Below are positions 23,588-23,841 of a stretch of DNA of 23,841 nt, one piece after another (positions within the stretch are counted from its first letter, which is position 1; each line of letters opens with the position of its first letter). The stretch lies in assembly GCA_036524155.1 (NCBI GenBank), contig DATDCV010000564.1:1-23841 (forward strand), given 5' to 3'. The translations under genes were made by a program, and so were the position numbers. Below the pieces are notes generated by a model. It was not told the origin of the DNA and searched no databases. It saw only the letters and a list, made by a program, of their open reading frames with translations. The DNA comes from DATDCV01 sp036524155. Lineage in GTDB: Bacteria; Verrucomicrobiota; Verrucomicrobiia; Limisphaerales; UBA8199.

Positions 23588-23841
23588 CTATCCTGGTTCC
23601 CTCGAACCGGCGGGCGCCAGCAACTTTTCCAGGGAATAGTCCGTGTCCCCGAGGGAGAAAAGGCGGTCGGTAATTTCGTTGAGTGCGAGGCGCGTAGCCG
23701 CGAAACGGTCGGATAGCGTGCTCAGGATCGAGGTCAGTTCATACCTCCGTGCCAATCGATGCTCACTTGCCAGCGAATACTGCGCGCGCCCCAAGCCCTC
23801 GTAGTAGCCCAAATCCGGACTGCCTCGCCCCTCGGCACGGG
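23588..23841 (-). CDS. Unrecognised protein, C-terminal part, cut by the window edge
   Basis: About 84 C-terminal residues are visible. The frame is open to the right edge and stops with TAG at 23588. I do not recognise the family. The visible part reads GYYEGLGRAQYSLASEHRLARRYE, then a helix-rich stretch (LTSILSTLSDRFAATRLALN) and EITDRLFSLGDTDYSLEKLL, with a short Pro/Gly tail. It is charged and helical, perhaps coiled coil, with no membrane segment in this portion. No start codon is needed inside the window, because the frame continues with sensible residues to the edge. Reality is supported by this composition and the lack of a competing frame. Confidence 0.55.
   Translation of the reverse strand, partial: RAEGRGSPDLGYYEGLGRAQYSLASEHRLARRYELTSILSTLSDRFAATRLALNEITDRLFSLGDTDYSLEKLLAPAGSREPG

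Noticed and set aside
1..23841. Transposases, prophage, tRNA or riboswitches
   Set aside because: I read both strands for integrase or transposase motifs, tRNA-like cloverleaf ends and conserved riboswitch cores and found none.

Overview
The window looks like a chromosomal segment of a Verrucomicrobiota bacterium, most likely of the Limisphaerales/Pedosphaera type. This is inferred from gene content and style, not from a marker gene. The supporting features are two prepilin-like proteins with the hydrophobic N-terminus typical of this phylum and a C-terminal H-X9-DG motif, many exported sugar-metabolism proteins (Tat-type Gfo/Idh/MocA and enolase-superfamily proteins, a PQQ-propeller protein), a very large repetitive secreted protein, GC-rich DNA, and several palindromic intergenic repeats. 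I saw no rRNA, tRNA, CRISPR array, transposase, phage gene or replication origin.

Layout. 1-718: the C-terminus of a heavy-metal-type RND efflux pump, followed by an elaborate nested palindrome (751-866). 969-3131: a secreted TIM-barrel glycosidase-like protein, convergent with a Tat-exported Gfo/Idh/MocA oxidoreductase (4566-3145, minus). 4654-4756: a second palindromic repeat in the divergent promoter region, then a DUF192 lipoprotein (4828-5355), a hairpin repeat (5377-5420) and a secreted PQQ-like beta-propeller protein (5565-6911). 7243-6992 (minus) is a small secreted DUF4177-like protein. 13871-7395 (minus) is a 2158-residue secreted protein with an N-terminal reprolysin-like domain that has lost its zinc site, an Ig-like domain, and 13 tandem modules of 118-160 residues.

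14135-19733 is a minus-strand gene cluster read from right to left: a BASS-family transporter, a Tat-exported enolase-superfamily dehydratase, an exported RraA/aldolase-family protein, a Tat-exported ManD/RspA-like dehydratase and a small unknown protein. Most gaps are 4-9 nt. The one exception is a 161-nt spacer filled with heptamer repeats upstream of the RraA gene. Together the genes suggest dehydration and possible aldol cleavage of a sugar acid outside the cytoplasm, with uptake of an organic-acid product. That pathway is inference.

20093-23284: two H-X9-DG prepilin-like proteins flank a secreted (alpha/alpha)6-barrel glycosidase-like protein. The window ends inside an unrecognised minus-strand gene (23588 to the edge).

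The most interesting items are the pseudo-protease with its 13-module array, the exported sugar-acid cluster with its repeat-filled internal spacer and ambiguous RraA start, and the co-occurrence of four different palindromic or inverted repeat types.
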